Below are positions 1 to 7,698 of a stretch of 64,000 bases of DNA, piece after piece. The translations under genes were made by a program, and so were the position numbers. This DNA is from Luedemannella flava (lineage in GTDB: Bacteria > Actinomycetota > Actinomycetes > Mycobacteriales > Micromonosporaceae). The stretch is taken from assembly GCF_039528515.1 (NCBI RefSeq), contig NZ_BAAALT010000013.1, positions 1 through 64,000 on the forward strand, read 5' to 3'. A model generated the notes under the pieces. That model ran no database searches and was not told where the DNA came from. It saw nothing but the letters and a program-made list of their open reading frames with translations. Within the stretch, counting starts at the first letter, position 1. Every line of letters starts with the position of its first letter.

Positions 1-1122
1 GGCGGGCGCCGGCGGGGCCGGGAATGGCACCGCGGGCACCGAGCCGCCGGGCACGGGGCCACCTGACATGGGCACGCCGGTGGCCGGGCTGGCCGAGACG
101 GGCGCGCCGGTCGCCGGGCTGGCCGACATCGGCGACGCCGAGACGGGCGTGACGCCGGCACCCCGACGGCGCGGGGCCGGGACGCGCGACGCGCCCGAAT
201 CCTCCGTCGACGGCGCGACGGCCCGAGACATGGACCGCACCACGGGCGTCGGCGTGCCGGTCGCGCCGAGCCGGTCGACGAGCGTGCCGACGAGCACGGC
301 GGCGGACCGGTCGAAGGCGCGCACGGCCGTGACGCACTGCCGGACGCTCTCCGCGACGACGGGGGCCCACTGCTTGTTCTGGGCGCCGCGCCGCGGGCTG
401 GACTCGGCCACGGCCACGCGCAGGGCGGTGACCGCCGCCGCGACGATGCTCGGGTCGGTGGCCTCGGACTCGGCGATCTCGCTGATCACCGCGGCGTCGC
501 GGTTGCGGGCCTGCGACGAGTTGCCCAGCAGGCTGGGCTCGGGGAGCCGGCCGAGCACGGCGAGGGGGATCTGCTCGGCGGGGTCGGGGAAGGCCCGCAG
601 CGCCGCCGGGTGCAGCTCGCGGAGCACCTCGCGCAGCGCCACCGCGGCGTTGTGCCGGCCGCCGATGACGGCGTTGTGCGCGGCCAGGATGGGCTTGAGC
701 ACGTCGAGGTCGTGGTTGGGGCGGTGCGCGCCGATGGAGACCGCGCCGGCCTGCAGGGCGCGGGCCAGGCCGACGGCCCGGCGCTCGGCGGCGGGCGACT
801 CCATCTCCTCGGGGGAGGAGTCGTCGGCGAACCGCTCGGCGAAGTCGTCCACGGAGGACTCGTCGTCGGCGATGCAGAGCCACCGGTTGGCGGCGGAGAG
901 AAGTTGGGAGACGAGGTGGGTGGCGCGGTCGGCGGCCACGGCGACGGGGGCGCCGCCGTGGGACCGTTCAGCTAGAAGCGCGGCAAGTTGGGCATATCCG
1001 ACGGGGTCGTCGCTGATATCGCGGACCTCCAGCAGTCGGCCCGCGTCGTCGACGACGGCGGCGGTCAGCCATGAGGCCACCTCCGCCGCGGCAAGTCCGC
1101 AGTACACGCGCACCAGCGCCAC
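1..1122 (-). CDS. Unassigned protein, partial at left edge
   Basis: An open frame of 374 codons without a stop runs off the left edge, so the C terminus is missing. The GTG start at 1120-1122 is chosen because a strong GGGGGAGGAGGA ribosome site lies just upstream. The N terminus reads MALVRVYCGLAAAEVASWLT and continues with a beta-strand pattern (AVVDDAGRLLEVRDISDDP) that resembles the RNase-H-like N domain of IS110-type DEDD transposases. The visible end is a Pro/Ala/Ser-rich tail with repeated SASPATG units. I see no terminal repeats and no recognisable catalytic serine domain. It lies 56 bp downstream of the next gene on the same strand and may be cotranscribed. Function unknown; the transposase likeness is an inference from fold pattern only. 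Confidence 0.75.
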   Translation of the reverse strand, partial: MALVRVYCGLAAAEVASWLTAAVVDDAGRLLEVRDISDDPVGYAQLAALLAERSHGGAPVAVAADRATHLVSQLLSAANRWLCIADDESSVDDFAERFADDSSPEEMESPAAERRAVGLARALQAGAVSIGAHRPNHDLDVLKPILAAHNAVIGGRHNAAVALREVLRELHPAALRAFPDPAEQIPLAVLGRLPEPSLLGNSSQARNRDAAVISEIAESEATDPSIVAAAVTALRVAVAESSPRRGAQNKQWAPVVAESVRQCVTAVRAFDRSAAVLVGTLVDRLGATGTPTPVVRSMSRAVAPSTEDSGASRVPAPRRRGAGVTPVSASPMSASPATGAPVSASPATGVPMSGGPVPGGSVPAVPFPAPPAPA

Positions 1123-1178
1123 GGCATCGTCCTCCTCCCCCAGCGAATGTGCTAAAGACCGATATTGCCTGGTAGCGG

Positions 1179-2078
1179 TCAGTCGCGCCAGTCCACAGCG
1201 GCAGAGATCTTGCCAATGATCGTCCGCCAGCCGAGGGCTGCCTGTTGCTCGCCGTGTTTGCGCAGTCGACGCCGTGCGAAGAACGCCTTGGGGCCGCCCT
1301 CGGCGGCCGCCCGCATCGACTCGTCGAGGTCGTCGAGCGGCGAACCGGCGGCGAGCGCGTTGACGATCGGCTCGATGCGCAGCGCGAAGCCGAGGTCGCG
1401 GGCGGCCTCGCCGGCCTTGATGATCAGGGCGTGGTCCCACACGTCGTGGCCGCCGCGCAGGTTCTCCACCACGAGGTCCAGCTCGTAGCGGTCCTCCTCG
1501 GCGGGCTCGACGTCGTCGACCGTGATGCGCTCGACGAGGTCGGACCACGTGTCGAGCTGGGTGAGGTCGTGCTCGGCGCCCGAGCGGACGAAGTCGACGA
1601 GCCCTTCGGGGCTCTTGAAGAGGTAGACCTTGCCGCGCCGGCCCAGGAAGAGCGGGACCTCCTCGGCCTCCGCCTCCGCCTCCGCCTCCTCGGTCTCGTC
1701 CTCTTCTTCCTCGTCCTCGTCCTCGGAGTCGTCGTCCGCCTCGGCGCGCTCGTCCTCGTCGTCGCGGTCCTTGCCGCCGGCGGCGAGCGCCTGCTTGGTC
1801 AGCTCGTCCTCGTCGATGGGCTCGAGTTCGTCCTCATCCTCGGCGGGGCGGCGGCGGGACGCGAAAACCTCGGCGGACGCGGCGTCGAAGTCGTCCCCGG
1901 CGTTGGACTCATGGTCCGCCTCCGTGGCCGTCACCTCGGTGTTCAGCCGGTATGCCCGCAGCGTGTAGCCCACGCCGCTGGGCAGTGCGATCTCCACCGG
2001 ATCGATCTCGACATCGCTCCACAGCGTCGCGGTCGGCGTCTGCTCCGCCGATTCGTCGGCGTGGTCAGACCGGGCCAC
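1179..2078 (-). CDS. Conserved actinobacterial protein with acidic linker
   Basis: 299 residues from a GTG start preceded by an ideal GGAGG (GGAGGTCGCC-GTG). The N-terminal 60 residues and the C-terminal 150 residues look like folded domains. They are joined by a very acidic low-complexity stretch (about residues 75-140) of Asp/Glu runs with an alternating Glu-Ala segment. The C-terminal part contains LFLGRRGKVYLFKSPEGLVDF and ends in a basic helix (AFFARRRLRKHGEQQAALG). Proteins of this kind are sometimes labelled primosomal protein in actinomycetes, but nothing in the sequence supports a replication role, so I leave function open. It is cytoplasmic by appearance (no signal or membrane segment). 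The intergenic 2079-2264 should hold its promoter. Confidence 0.8.
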   Translation of the reverse strand: MARSDHADESAEQTPTATLWSDVEIDPVEIALPSGVGYTLRAYRLNTEVTATEADHESNAGDDFDAASAEVFASRRRPAEDEDELEPIDEDELTKQALAAGGKDRDDEDERAEADDDSEDEDEEEEDETEEAEAEAEAEEVPLFLGRRGKVYLFKSPEGLVDFVRSGAEHDLTQLDTWSDLVERITVDDVEPAEEDRYELDLVVENLRGGHDVWDHALIIKAGEAARDLGFALRIEPIVNALAAGSPLDDLDESMRAAAEGGPKAFFARRRLRKHGEQQAALGWRTIIGKISAAVDWRD

Positions 2079-2264
2079 GGCGACCTCCGTCAGTCAGTGG
2101 GTGGCTCATACGGCAGTCGGACACGAAACGCGTGTCGTGTCGACGACTCTGCGCACACCCTAGTCGCCCTCCGCCAGACCGCGCAGGCCGCCCCGCCCGG
2201 ATCGACCGCCGACTAGACGGTCCGGCGGGTTCGGTCCTCGCCACTACGGCTGCGGCCTCATCCG

Positions 2265-3131
2265 CTAGATGCCCTTCGGATGCCAGACCGTCTTGGGCTC
2301 CAGGTAGCCGAGCATGCGGTCCAGGGCTGGCTCCGCGGCCCAGTCGTCGGCGGCCGGTCGGCGGACCCGCTTCAGGTTCGCCGCAGCGGCCACCTCCAGG
2401 TCCCGGGCGAGCGCGTGGTCGTCGACGCCGGTGAGGTCGACGGCGTTGACGTCCATGTGCCCGGCGAGCCAGGGGCCCAACTCGGCGGTCTGCCCGGTGA
2501 GCAGATTGACCACGCCGCCGGGCAGGTCGGAGGTGGCCAGGACCTCGGCGAGCGTGATGGCCGGCAGCGGCCGGGCCGGGCTGGCCAGCACGACGCAGGT
2601 GTTGCCGCCCACGATGACCGGCGCGACCACGCTGACGAGCCCGAGCAGGGAGGAGTCGGCCGGCGCGACGACGCCCACCACGCCCGTCGGCTCGGGCACG
2701 GTCAGGTTGAAGAACGGGCCGGCGACGGGGTTGGCGTTGCCGTACACCTGGGCGAGCTTGTCCGACCAACCGGCATACCACACCCAGCGGTCGATCGCGG
2801 CGTCGACGGCGGCCTCGGCGGACGACTTGTTGCCGCCCTCGCTGTCGCGCACCTCGGCGATGAACTGGGCCCGCCGACCCTCCAGCATCTCCGCGATCCG
2901 GTAGAGGATCTGACCCCGGTTGTACGCCGTGGCGCCCGACCACTTCCCGACAGCGGCCCGGGCCGCCTTCACGGCGTCGCGCACGTCCTTGCGGGACGCC
3001 AGCGCCGCGTTCGCGAGGAACGCCCCGCCCGCGGACCGCACCTCGTAGGAGCGACCCGATTCGCTGCGCGGGAACGCGCCCCCGATATAGAGCTTGTACG
3101 TCTTCTTCACGGCCAGCCGGTCAGTGGGCAA
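2265..3131 (-). CDS. Truncated, catalytically dead aldehyde dehydrogenase homologue
   Basis: 288 residues, about 60 % of normal aldehyde dehydrogenase length. It keeps the N-terminal dehydrogenase fold (YKLYIGGAFPRSESGR near residue 11) and part of the Rossmann region, then stops before the catalytic domain. The family residues are lost: the PWNFP motif reads PADSS, the KPAE lysine motif reads ASPA, and the ELGGK glutamate and the CC nucleophile region are absent. It ends with LEPKTVWHPKG. The TTG start at 3129-3131 overlaps the upstream gene by 11 bp and preserves the RLAV-KTYKLY N terminus that I recall from homologues; a GTG at 3110 is the alternative. It is translated after a complete aldehyde dehydrogenase and deoC. 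A non-catalytic partner subunit is a plausible role (inference). Confidence 0.85.
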   Translation of the reverse strand: MPTDRLAVKKTYKLYIGGAFPRSESGRSYEVRSAGGAFLANAALASRKDVRDAVKAARAAVGKWSGATAYNRGQILYRIAEMLEGRRAQFIAEVRDSEGGNKSSAEAAVDAAIDRWVWYAGWSDKLAQVYGNANPVAGPFFNLTVPEPTGVVGVVAPADSSLLGLVSVVAPVIVGGNTCVVLASPARPLPAITLAEVLATSDLPGGVVNLLTGQTAELGPWLAGHMDVNAVDLTGVDDHALARDLEVAAAANLKRVRRPAADDWAAEPALDRMLGYLEPKTVWHPKGI

Positions 3132-4545
3132 GGTAGGCCTCCAGCCCGTGGCGGCCGCCCTCGCGACCGTACCCGGATTCCTTGTACCCGCCGAACGGCG
3201 AGGTCGGGTCGAACTTGTTGAACGTGTTGGCCCAGACCACCCCGGCGCGCAGTTGGTCCGCGATGCGCAGGATGCGGGAGCCCTTCTCGGTCCACACGCC
3301 GGCCGACAGCCCGTACGGAGTGTTGTTCGCCTTTTCCACGGCCTCGGCGGGCGTGCGGAAGGTGAGCACCGACAGCACCGGCCCGAAGATCTCCTCCCGG
3401 GCGATGCGGTGCGCCTGGGTGACCCCGGTGAAGATGGTGGGCGCGAACCAGAACCCGCGCTCGGGCAGCGCGCACGGCGGCGACCAGCGCTGCGCGCCCT
3501 CCTCGTCGCCGGCGGCGGACAGCTCCCGGATCCGGTCGAGCTGGGCGGCGGAGTTGATGGCGCCGACGTCGGTGTTCTTGTCCAGCGGGTCGCCGACGCG
3601 CAACTGCGCCATCCGGCGCTTCAGCGACGCGAGCAGCTCCTCGGCCACCGACTCCTGCACGAGCAGCCGCGACCCGGCGCAGCAGACGTGGCCCTGGTTG
3701 AAGAAGATGCCGTTCACGATGCCCTCGACGGCCTGGTCGATCGGGGCGTCGTCGAAGACGATGTTGGCGGCCTTGCCGCCGAGCTCGAGCGTGACCCGCT
3801 TGCGGGTGCCGGCCACGGACTGCGCGATGGCCCGGCCGACCTCGGTGGAGCCGGTGAACGCCACCTTGTCCACGTCGGGGTGCTCGACGAGCAGCCGGCC
3901 CGTCTCGCCGCCGCCCGTGATGATGTTGACGACGCCGGGCGGCAGGTCGGCCTGCTGGCAGATCTCCGCGAACGCGAGCGCGGTCAGCGGCGTGGTCTCG
4001 GCCGGCTTCAGCACGACCGTGTTGCCGCAGGCCAGCGCGGGCGCGATCTTCCAGGCGAGCATGAGCAGCGGGAAGTTCCACGGGATGACCTGCCCGGCCA
4101 CCCCGATCGGGCGCGGCTCCGGCCCGAACCCGGCGTGCCGGAGCTTGTCGGCCCAGCCCGCGTAGTAGAAGAAGTGCGCCGCGACGAGCGGCAGGTCGAC
4201 GTCGCGCGACTCGCGGATCGGCTTGCCGTTGTCGATCGACTCGAGGACCGCGAGCTCGCGCGCGCGTTCCTGCACGATCCGCGCGATGCGGTAGAGGTAT
4301 TTCGCGCGCTCGGCGCCGCGCATCGGACCCCACACATTCGAGTACGCCTTACGTGCGGCGGCCACGGCCGCGTTCACCTCGGCCTCGCCCGCCTCGGTCA
4401 CCTCGGCGAGGACCTCCTCGGTGGCGGGGTTCACCGTCTTGCGACCGCCCGTGCCGTCGGTGAACTTCCCGTCGATGAACAGCCCGTACGACGACTTGAT
4501 GTCCACAATGGCCCTGGACTCGGGCGCGGGAGCGTATTCGAACAT
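3121..4545 (-). CDS. Aldehyde dehydrogenase
   Basis: 474 residues, full family length. NAD(P)-dependent oxidation of an aldehyde to the acid; next to deoC the likely substrate is acetaldehyde released from deoxyribose 5-phosphate (inference from context). Visible residues: PWNFP asparagine near 157, Lys180 in VLKPAE, Glu254 in LELGGK, and nucleophile Cys288 in NQGHVCCAGS. The ATG abuts the deoC stop directly (TAA-ATG at 4548-4543 on the minus strand), so translation is probably coupled. The following truncated homologue overlaps its 3' end by 11 bp. Cytoplasmic. Confidence 0.95.
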   Translation of the reverse strand: MFEYAPAPESRAIVDIKSSYGLFIDGKFTDGTGGRKTVNPATEEVLAEVTEAGEAEVNAAVAAARKAYSNVWGPMRGAERAKYLYRIARIVQERARELAVLESIDNGKPIRESRDVDLPLVAAHFFYYAGWADKLRHAGFGPEPRPIGVAGQVIPWNFPLLMLAWKIAPALACGNTVVLKPAETTPLTALAFAEICQQADLPPGVVNIITGGGETGRLLVEHPDVDKVAFTGSTEVGRAIAQSVAGTRKRVTLELGGKAANIVFDDAPIDQAVEGIVNGIFFNQGHVCCAGSRLLVQESVAEELLASLKRRMAQLRVGDPLDKNTDVGAINSAAQLDRIRELSAAGDEEGAQRWSPPCALPERGFWFAPTIFTGVTQAHRIAREEIFGPVLSVLTFRTPAEAVEKANNTPYGLSAGVWTEKGSRILRIADQLRAGVVWANTFNKFDPTSPFGGYKESGYGREGGRHGLEAYLAH

Positions 4546-5493
4546 TTAGTCCACCGTGAAGTAGTCGGGGCCCTCGTAACGTCCGGTGGCCAGCTTGGTG
4601 CGCTGCATGAGCAGGTCGTTGAGGAGCGTGGACGCGCCGAAGCGGAACCAGTCGGGGTCCAGCCAGTCGTCGCCGACCGTCTCGTTGACCATCACCAGGT
4701 ACTTGATGGCGTCCTTGCTGGTGCGGATGCCGCCGGCGGGCTTCACGCCGACCTGCCGGCCGGTCTGCGCGCGGAAGTCGCGCACGGCCTCCAGCATCAC
4801 GAGCGTCACGGGCGGGGTGGCGGCCGGCGTCACCTTGCCGGTCGAGGTCTTGATGAAGTCGCCGCCGGCCAGCATGCCCAGCCACGAGGCGCGCCGCACG
4901 TTGTCGTAGGTGGCGAGCTCGCCCGTCTCCAGGATGACCTTGAGGTGGGCGTCCCCGCACGCCTCCTTGACGGCCGCGATCTCCTCGAACACCTCCAGGT
5001 AGCGGCCCGCGAGGAAGGCGCCCCGGTTGATCACCATGTCGATCTCGTCGGCGCCGGCCGAGACGGCGGCCCGGGTGTCGGCCAGGCGGATGTCCAGCGG
5101 CGCCTGCCCGGACGGGAACGAGGTCGCCACGCTGGCCAGGTGCACCCCGGAGCCGCGCAGCGCCTCGGCCGCGGTGGGCACGAGCGCCGGGTAGACGCAG
5201 ATGGCGGCCACGGCCGGGCAGCTCGGGTCGGCCGGGTCGGGGCGGCGGGCCTTGGCGCACAGCGCCTGGACCTTGCCCGGGGTGTCGGCGCCCTCGAGGG
5301 TGGTCAGGTCGACCATGCGGATCGCCAGGTCGATCGCCCACGCCTTGGCCGTGGTCTTGATCGACCGCGTGCCCAGCATGGCGGCCCGGGCCTCGGCACC
5401 GACCTGATCGACGCCGGGCAGCCCGTGCAGGAAGGCCCGCAGGGCCGCGTCGGAGCGGGCCACGTCGCCCAGCGCGGAAACGGTCGCGGTCAT
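4546..5493 (-). CDS. deoC: Deoxyribose-phosphate aldolase
   Basis: 315 residues. Class I aldolase that cleaves 2-deoxyribose 5-phosphate to acetaldehyde and glyceraldehyde 3-phosphate in deoxynucleoside catabolism. The Schiff-base lysine is Lys215 in FIKTSTGK and the second catalytic lysine is Lys251 in VGVKPAGGIRT; KVILETGEL precedes them. The protein has an N-terminal extension compared with the 250-residue enterobacterial enzyme, which is usual in actinomycetes. First gene of a three-gene minus-strand operon with two aldehyde dehydrogenase homologues. It is divergent from upp, another nucleobase salvage gene, across a 214-bp intergenic region that carries a hairpin repeat. Confidence 0.95.
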   Translation of the reverse strand: MTATVSALGDVARSDAALRAFLHGLPGVDQVGAEARAAMLGTRSIKTTAKAWAIDLAIRMVDLTTLEGADTPGKVQALCAKARRPDPADPSCPAVAAICVYPALVPTAAEALRGSGVHLASVATSFPSGQAPLDIRLADTRAAVSAGADEIDMVINRGAFLAGRYLEVFEEIAAVKEACGDAHLKVILETGELATYDNVRRASWLGMLAGGDFIKTSTGKVTPAATPPVTLVMLEAVRDFRAQTGRQVGVKPAGGIRTSKDAIKYLVMVNETVGDDWLDPDWFRFGASTLLNDLLMQRTKLATGRYEGPDYFTVD

Positions 5494-5572
5494 ACGGCCG
5501 ATCCTACGCCGCCCAACCCCCGTCGATCTTGGCCCTTATCCTCCTGCGCAGACCCCTCGGCGGGGCCGGGAT

Positions 5573-5621
5573 GGATCTCGGGGGCGATATCGGCCTTGGG
5601 GCGGTAACGCCCCCAAGATCC
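5573..5621. repeat. Hairpin repeat, GGATCT-type, copy 1
   Basis: Inverted arms GGATCTCGGGGGCG (5573-5586) and CGCCCCCAAGATCC (5608-5621) pair with one mismatch over 14 bp around a 21-nt loop. The element lies in the deoC/upp divergent intergenic region. Its arms match those of hairpins at 28682, 28752 and 57230, so it is treated as one member of a dispersed family. Possible roles are terminator, mRNA stabiliser or non-autonomous mobile element; the sequence does not decide. Confidence 0.65.
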
Positions 5622-5707
5622 GATGTGGGCGGTGGGTGGGCGGCGAGATTGGCGAGCCGGAGCACCGTGAGCGCGGGTCGCGTGGGTGGGCCGGTAGGTT
5701 GCTCTAC

Positions 5708-6340
5708 GTGGACGTACTCGTTGTGGATCATCCTCTCGCCCGGACGCGGCTCACCGCGATGCGCGACGCCCGCACCGACTCGGCCGCGTTCCGCGCGGCG
5801 CTGCACGAGCTCACCACCATGCTGGTCTACGAGGCGACGCGCGGTGCCTCCGTCGAGGAGTACCCGATCGAGACGCCGGTGGAGCCCACCACCGGCTACC
5901 GGGTGGCCAATCCGCCGCTGCTCGTGCCCGTGCTGCGGGCCGGCCTCGGCATGTCCGACGCCGCGCTGGCGCTGCTGCCGGAGTCCTCGATGGGCTTCGT
6001 CGGCCTGGCGCGCGACGAGGAGACGTTCGAGCCGCGGGCCTACCTGGAGTCGCTGCCGGCCGATCTCTCGGGCCTGCCCGTGGTCGTGCTGGACCCGATG
6101 CTCGCCACCGGCGGCTCGCTGGAGCACTGCGTGCGACTGCTCGTCGACCGGGGCTGCACGGACGTCACGGTGATCTGCGTGCTCGCCGCTCCCGAGGGCC
6201 TCGACCGGCTGCGCGACTCGGGCCTGCCGATGCGCGTGGTGACGGCGTCGATCGACGCGCGGCTCAACGACAAGGCGTTCATCGTGCCGGGCCTCGGCGA
6301 CGCGGGCGACCGGCAGTTCGGCGGCATGCCCCGGTTCTGA
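5708..6340 (+). CDS. upp: Uracil phosphoribosyltransferase
   Basis: 210 residues, usual length. Converts uracil and PRPP to UMP in pyrimidine salvage, cytoplasmic. The PRPP-binding loop is VVVLDPMLATGGS (about residues 126-137), and PVLRAGLGM, the dimer/catalytic loop, is near residue 74. The C terminus GLGDAGDRQFGGMPRF is characteristic of the family. The GTG start at 5708 (VDVLVVDHPLARTRL) is chosen because it aligns with family N termini; the frame stays open further upstream without a plausible start signal. Ribosome site is weak (GGTAGGTTG). Single gene, followed by an independently controlled padR gene. Confidence 0.94.
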   Translation: MDVLVVDHPLARTRLTAMRDARTDSAAFRAALHELTTMLVYEATRGASVEEYPIETPVEPTTGYRVANPPLLVPVLRAGLGMSDAALALLPESSMGFVGLARDEETFEPRAYLESLPADLSGLPVVVLDPMLATGGSLEHCVRLLVDRGCTDVTVICVLAAPEGLDRLRDSGLPMRVVTASIDARLNDKAFIVPGLGDAGDRQFGGMPRF

Positions 6341-6379
6341 CCAGCGCGGATCTGACCTCGCTGGATTGTTCGCGACTGT

Positions 6380-6411
6380 GTATACATGATGTGTATACCG
6401 ACGCTGTATAG
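6380..6411 (+). promoter_or_regulatory. Probable PadR operator and leaderless promoter
   Basis: A perfect inverted repeat GTATACA (6380-6386) and TGTATAC (6392-6398) with 5-nt spacer contains the core ACATGATGT, matching the ATGT/ACAT style of PadR-family operators. A third TGTATA (6405-6410) resembles a -10 box about 10 nt before the padR ATG at 6420, so the transcript may begin at or near the start codon with no Shine-Dalgarno sequence. Autoregulation by the adjacent PadR protein is inferred from position. Confidence 0.6.
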
Positions 6412-6419
6412 TCCTCCGC

Positions 6420-6944
6420 ATGTCACTCGGACACACCTTTCTCGGCCTCCTGGAGGCGAGCCCGCGCCACGGCTACGACCTCAAGCGGGCGTACGACGAC
6501 CTGTTCGGGCGGAGCCGCCCGCTGCCGTTCGGCCAGGTCTACGCCACGCTCTCCCGGCTACTCAAGAATGGCCTCGTCGAGGTCGACGCCGTCGAGCCGG
6601 GCGCCGGCCCGGAACGCAAGCGGTACGCGATCACCGACGCCGGCGTCACCGACGTCCAGGCCTGGCTCGCCCAGCCCGAGGCCCCGGAGCCGTACCTGCA
6701 GAGCACCCTCTACACCAAGGTCGTGCTCGCCCTGCTCGCCGACCGACCCGCCGCCGACGTGCTCGACATCCAGCGCGCCGAGCACCTCCGGCTCATGCGC
6801 GAGCTGACCCGCCGCAAGGGCGCCGGCGACCTCGCCGACCAGCTCATCTGCGACCACGCGCTGTTCCACCTTGAGGCCGACCTCCGCTGGCTGGAGCTCA
6901 CCGCCGCCCGCCTCGACCAACTCGCGAAGGAGGTCCGCCGATGA
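6420..6944 (+). CDS. PadR-family transcriptional regulator
   Basis: 174 residues. Winged-helix N domain (residues 1-80: LGLLEASPRHGYDLKRAYDD, FGQVYATLSRLLKNGLVEV, RKRYAITDAGV) followed by a helical C-terminal dimerisation domain (90-174) as in Vir-like PadR_C. PadR proteins usually repress neighbouring transporter or detoxification genes until a ligand binds. The palindrome at 6380-6398 overlaps its promoter. The stop codon overlaps the ATG of a 26-codon small frame that in turn overlaps the ABC ATPase start, so regulator, small frame and transporter form one translational chain. Ligand unknown. Confidence 0.92.
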   Translation: MSLGHTFLGLLEASPRHGYDLKRAYDDLFGRSRPLPFGQVYATLSRLLKNGLVEVDAVEPGAGPERKRYAITDAGVTDVQAWLAQPEAPEPYLQSTLYTKVVLALLADRPAADVLDIQRAEHLRLMRELTRRKGAGDLADQLICDHALFHLEADLRWLELTAARLDQLAKEVRR

Positions 6945-7021
6945 GCGAGCGTCAGCGAGCGGATCATCAGCTCAGTTCCCACTCATGCCGGCGCCGGAGC
7001 GCAGCGGAGGTGGCGGCATGA
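6941..7021 (+). CDS. Small coupled frame, MSERQRA element copy 1
   Basis: 26-residue frame MSERQRADHQLSSHSCRRRS plus AAEVAA. Its ATG overlaps the padR stop (ATGA at 6941-6944) and its stop overlaps the start of the ABC gene (ATGA at 7018-7021), so it exactly bridges the two genes. The last 20 bp carry GGAGG followed by 8 nt and the ATG of the next gene, giving that gene its ribosome site. Near-identical elements occur at 39316 and 39393 and a divergent one at 47005. It may be a translated leader peptide or only a repeat that keeps frame; see findings. Confidence 0.5.
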   Translation: MSERQRADHQLSSHSCRRRSAAEVAA

Positions 7022-7698
7022 GTGCGGTGATCGAGGCGGACGGTGTGCACAAGGCGTTCGGGCCGACCACCGCGCTCGCCGGGGCGAGCATCGCCGTCGC
7101 GGCCGGCGAGGTGGTGGCCATCATGGGGCCGTCCGGCTCCGGCAAGTCGACGCTGCTGCACTGCCTCGCCGGCATCGTCCGCCCCGACAAGGGCGTCGTG
7201 AAGTTCGACGGACGCGACATCGGTGCCCTGTCCGAGCGGCAGCGCAGCGCCCTGCGCCGGACCCGGTTCGGGTTCGTGTTCCAGTTCGGGCAGCTCGTCC
7301 CCGAGCTGACCTGCCTGGAGAACGTCACCCTGCCGCTGCGCCTGGAGCGCGTCGGCGGTCGGGAGGCCCGCCGCCGGGCCGCGGAGTGGCTCGACCGGCT
7401 GGAGGTCGCCGACGTGGCCGGCAAGCGACCCGGCGAGGTGTCCGGCGGGCAGGGCCAGCGCGTCGCCGTCGCCCGCGCGCTCGTCACCGGAGCCCGGGTC
7501 GTCTTCGCCGACGAGCCGACCGGCGCCCTGGACTCGCTCAACGGCGAGCGGGTGATGCGCCTGCTCACCACGGCCGCCCGGGAGACCGGCGCCGCCGTCA
7601 TCCTGGTGACGCACGAGGCCCGCGTCGCCGCGTACGCCGACCGTGAGGTCATCGTCCGCGACGGCTTCACGCGCGACCTGGCGGAGATCCCGGCGTGA
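7018..7698 (+). CDS. ABC transporter ATP-binding protein (MacB/LolD type)
   Basis: 226 residues, typical of the MacB/LolD/FtsE class. Walker A GPSGSGKST at 37-45, Q-loop FQFGQL, signature VSGGQGQRVAVARAL, Walker B VVFADEPTGALDS, H-loop VTHEA. Start ATG at 7018 is set by GGAGG 8 nt upstream, within the small element described before; it lies in frame with a longer open frame that has no start signal. GTGA overlap (7695-7698) couples it to the FtsX-type permease. The pair probably forms a mechanotransmission or export complex in the cytoplasmic membrane, controlled by the upstream PadR protein (inference). Confidence 0.94.
   Translation: MSAVIEADGVHKAFGPTTALAGASIAVAAGEVVAIMGPSGSGKSTLLHCLAGIVRPDKGVVKFDGRDIGALSERQRSALRRTRFGFVFQFGQLVPELTCLENVTLPLRLERVGGREARRRAAEWLDRLEVADVAGKRPGEVSGGQGQRVAVARALVTGARVVFADEPTGALDSLNGERVMRLLTTAARETGAAVILVTHEARVAAYADREVIVRDGFTRDLAEIPA

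Noticed and set aside
1662..1770. Simple-sequence repeat in the acidic protein gene
   Set aside because: The GAG/GAC-rich stretch is coding for the Glu/Asp linker, in frame and not a separate element.
3094..5607. Long open frame on the plus strand opposite the deoC/aldehyde dehydrogenase operon
   Set aside because: Composition is Arg/Gly/Ala/His-rich with no domain; it mirrors the third-position GC of the real minus-strand genes.
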